Assembly (NCBI GenBank): GCA_037447655.1
Contig: JBBHKE010001900.1
Span: 30,445-94,444 of the forward strand
DNA from: Zygnema cylindricum
Lineage: Eukaryota > Streptophyta > Zygnematophyceae > Zygnematales > Zygnemataceae
Length of the DNA: 64,000 bases
Direction: 5' to 3'
This document shows positions 62,401 through 64,000 of the stretch, piece after piece; positions within the stretch are counted from its first letter, which is position 1; every line of letters begins with the position of its first letter. Both the position numbers and the translations under genes were made by a program. A model generated the notes under the pieces. That model was not told the DNA's origin and made no database searches. It saw only the letters and a list, made by a program, of their open reading frames with translations.

Positions 62401-63800
62401 CCAGAAAAAATGTTATAATACACAAAATATCTGATTTTCCCTACATTACATACTTGGATACATCACACCAAAAGTCCACATTAATTTTCCAATTCTTAAC
62501 TACAAAATTCAAATTGGTTTGCTCAAATGTTTTTCTTTACTAAAAGCCTAGCATACCGTCAATTTTTTTTTTTTTTTTTTTAAGAAACAAGCACATCTTT
62601 TTATCCATTTGTCATGACAACGTTTTCCGGGTAACTACACAAATTTACATAAAATAAAATAGAAAAACAATTAGTGGGTTAACACCTACACAACTCATCG
62701 TAACTAATCCAGACTGAACTTTTTTTCAATTAAACGATCAATAAAAATGTTCAGTGAAAATCATGGTGAATGTGCAACACACATTAATACAATTTTTCCA
62801 AAGAACACTGCACATAAAATAGAGTGCACTGCCACTATAGTCATACCAACAGAATCAACAACATTGACACTAACAGTGGTGTATAACTCCCACCTGTTCC
62901 TCCATCTCAGCCTCCTGTTCTTCCATCCTCTCTCCAAGTCCAGTACCTTCTAAGAGCTCCAAAATTTCCTTCGATGGCCATACCTGCCCAGCTCCAAAAA
63001 TGTGAATAATATTTCTGGCACATCCTCACAGTCACTACACCTTTCCTTGTTATAAGAGTATCTAAGAGATTTTGTGGTCCGGTTTGAGGGGTCCAAAATC
63101 ATAAAAACTACCTAATAACACTAATAAAAAGAGTGGACAACATGCAGCCACGTCACTCAAACTTAAACCAGTACTGCTGATTCCAATTCCCCATTAACAC
63201 TATTAATTCTTTTACTTTAATAGTAATGGACAGTGTATTATGGTTTCTACAGTGTATTATGATGATTACGCCGATTGTTGAAATTTGAAATGGAACTGAC
63301 TTGGACATGGGATAGACAACACCAACTCATATGTGCAAAACAAATGGCATAATTACGCCTCCTGTTGCCCACGATTTTGTTTATAACAAATCGTGGTTCA
63401 CCATATCTTAATTGCATGGATCCAAGACGTATGGACCGAACTGATTGTGGTGAGAGGTAAAAGTTGAACTTGCTCTTCGTGCAACATAAAAGCAACCTAG
63501 AGTTCCCTTTGACAACTTCTATAGTCACATTGAAAGCAAATGAACTACGACTAACCAGGAAAAAAAAGCAAAAATCCGCAGATGAAACCATATATTTCTC
63601 AAATGGTATCCAAGCTACGCACAAAAAGATGTTTTGGGATTTTTCACGCTTTCAACAAACAATTGTGTTCAAGGACCACTTACTGTTTCCTCCAAGCAGG
63701 AAAGCTTTCCAATTATAGAGCTCCATCGTGAATCAACACCACAATTACGTTCCCAAATTAACAACATTTGTAATTGCAGAACTTCCGGCACTTCTCCCAC
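59438..63800 (-). CDS. SET-domain protein of the Rubisco-LSMT/SETD3 type, 5' end outside window
   Basis: Exons: 63800-63684, 62983-62894, 62274-62221, 61831-61568, 61337-61278, 61137-61053, 60561-60410, 60239-60188, 60006-59438; phases agree throughout, about 480 residues visible. Family pattern: EVPEVLQLQMLLIWERNCGV (split-SET start), WPSKEILELLEGTGL (WSEEELxxLQGT-like), TWTNFCWAQALLQLHGR (FLWAxSIxxSRxF-like), KAVCDLKKG, NNPFDFVEIA, then the Rubis-subs-bind C-terminal domain (VKERLLE, PSPSRLMAA, ALRFFIRKAFAYRYGQKKIL). Members methylate lysine or histidine on plastid or cytosolic proteins. Here the PLADMLNH box reads APFLSWMPSH and no SYG follows KKG, so activity is doubtful. The exon at 60239 could instead extend to 60115, but that introduces a stop. 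Confidence 0.75.
63098..63236. mobile_element. Degenerate CACCG-family MITE remnant
   Basis: The right end TTTAATAGTAATGGACAGTG followed by TA, and the inner words CTAATAACACTAATAAAAAG and GCAGCCACGTC, resemble the TA-target MITEs. The left end is not recognisable. It lies in an intron of the SET-domain gene. Confidence 0.4.
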
Positions 63801-64000
63801 CTGGCCCAAATCAAAAAAATATCGGTCACTAAAAGCCGAATAAGCATTTTGGTACAAAAAAAGAAATCACAGGTAAACAGTCTTTGGTAACGATCACAAA
63901 GGAAACTCGGGTAAAAATTAGTATAACCGTTTCAAGATTGAGGAACTAACTGGTAGAGAGTGCTTTTTAACATCAAAATCGATAGACAATTTAAAAAAAA

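Overview
This is nuclear DNA of a eukaryote, most likely a green plant of the streptophyte lineage. The genes are split by GT-AG introns. The SKP1 and Rab2 (RABB1-type) proteins have plant-type sequences, VAC14 has the plant arrangement, and plant telo-box motifs (AAACCCTAA) occur, one directly upstream of a start codon. The spacers and introns are AT-rich, very rich in simple-sequence tracts and full of short non-autonomous DNA transposons. I cannot name the species. All gene models were built by eye from splice sites, reading phase and family resemblance, so short exons may be missing.

Layout. 0.6-7.4 kb (minus): an F-box/leucine-rich-repeat gene with a long low-complexity first exon carrying a Cys/His zinc-binding-like motif; its 3' end lies in or beyond the purine-rich left edge. 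7.7-12.4 kb: a transposon graveyard in which elements are nested inside one another. 12.4-15.3 kb: no convincing gene. 15.3-20.6 kb (minus): an hnRNP F/H- or ESRP-like RNA-binding protein with three quasi-RRMs in 11 coding exons. 21.9-22.5 kb: MITEs. 23.1-43.2 kb (plus): a VAC14 scaffold gene. Its first coding exon is 9.7 kb from the next recognisable one, and that interval holds a minus-strand two-exon gene of unknown function, a 2.25-kb fold-back element, an array of TGACGTCA sites driving a small open frame, and an assembly gap (10 N). 45.5-48.7 kb (minus): a complete Rab2 GTPase gene. 50.4-51.2 kb: a second copy of its first three exons inside a 2-kb segmental duplication. 52.4-56.2 kb: intergenic DNA with a hAT-like element. 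56.3-57.5 kb (plus): SKP1. 59.4-63.8 kb (minus): the C-terminal part of a SET-domain methyltransferase of the Rubisco-LSMT/SETD3 type that seems to lack key catalytic residues; its 5' end is beyond the window.

How the genes relate. SKP1 is the adaptor that recruits F-box proteins to SCF ubiquitin ligases, so the F-box/LRR protein is a plausible SKP1 partner. VAC14 (scaffold of the PIKfyve/Fab1-FIG4 complex that makes PI(3,5)P2 on endosomes and vacuole) and Rab2 (ER-Golgi and endolysosomal traffic) both act in endomembrane traffic. Nothing indicates co-transcription. The most distinctive parts of the window are the partial Rab2 duplication with a sequence-identical core, the nested TA-target MITEs with an internal empty-site control, the giant fold-back, and two kinds of ACGT-core arrays (one in a promoter, one inside coding sequence).
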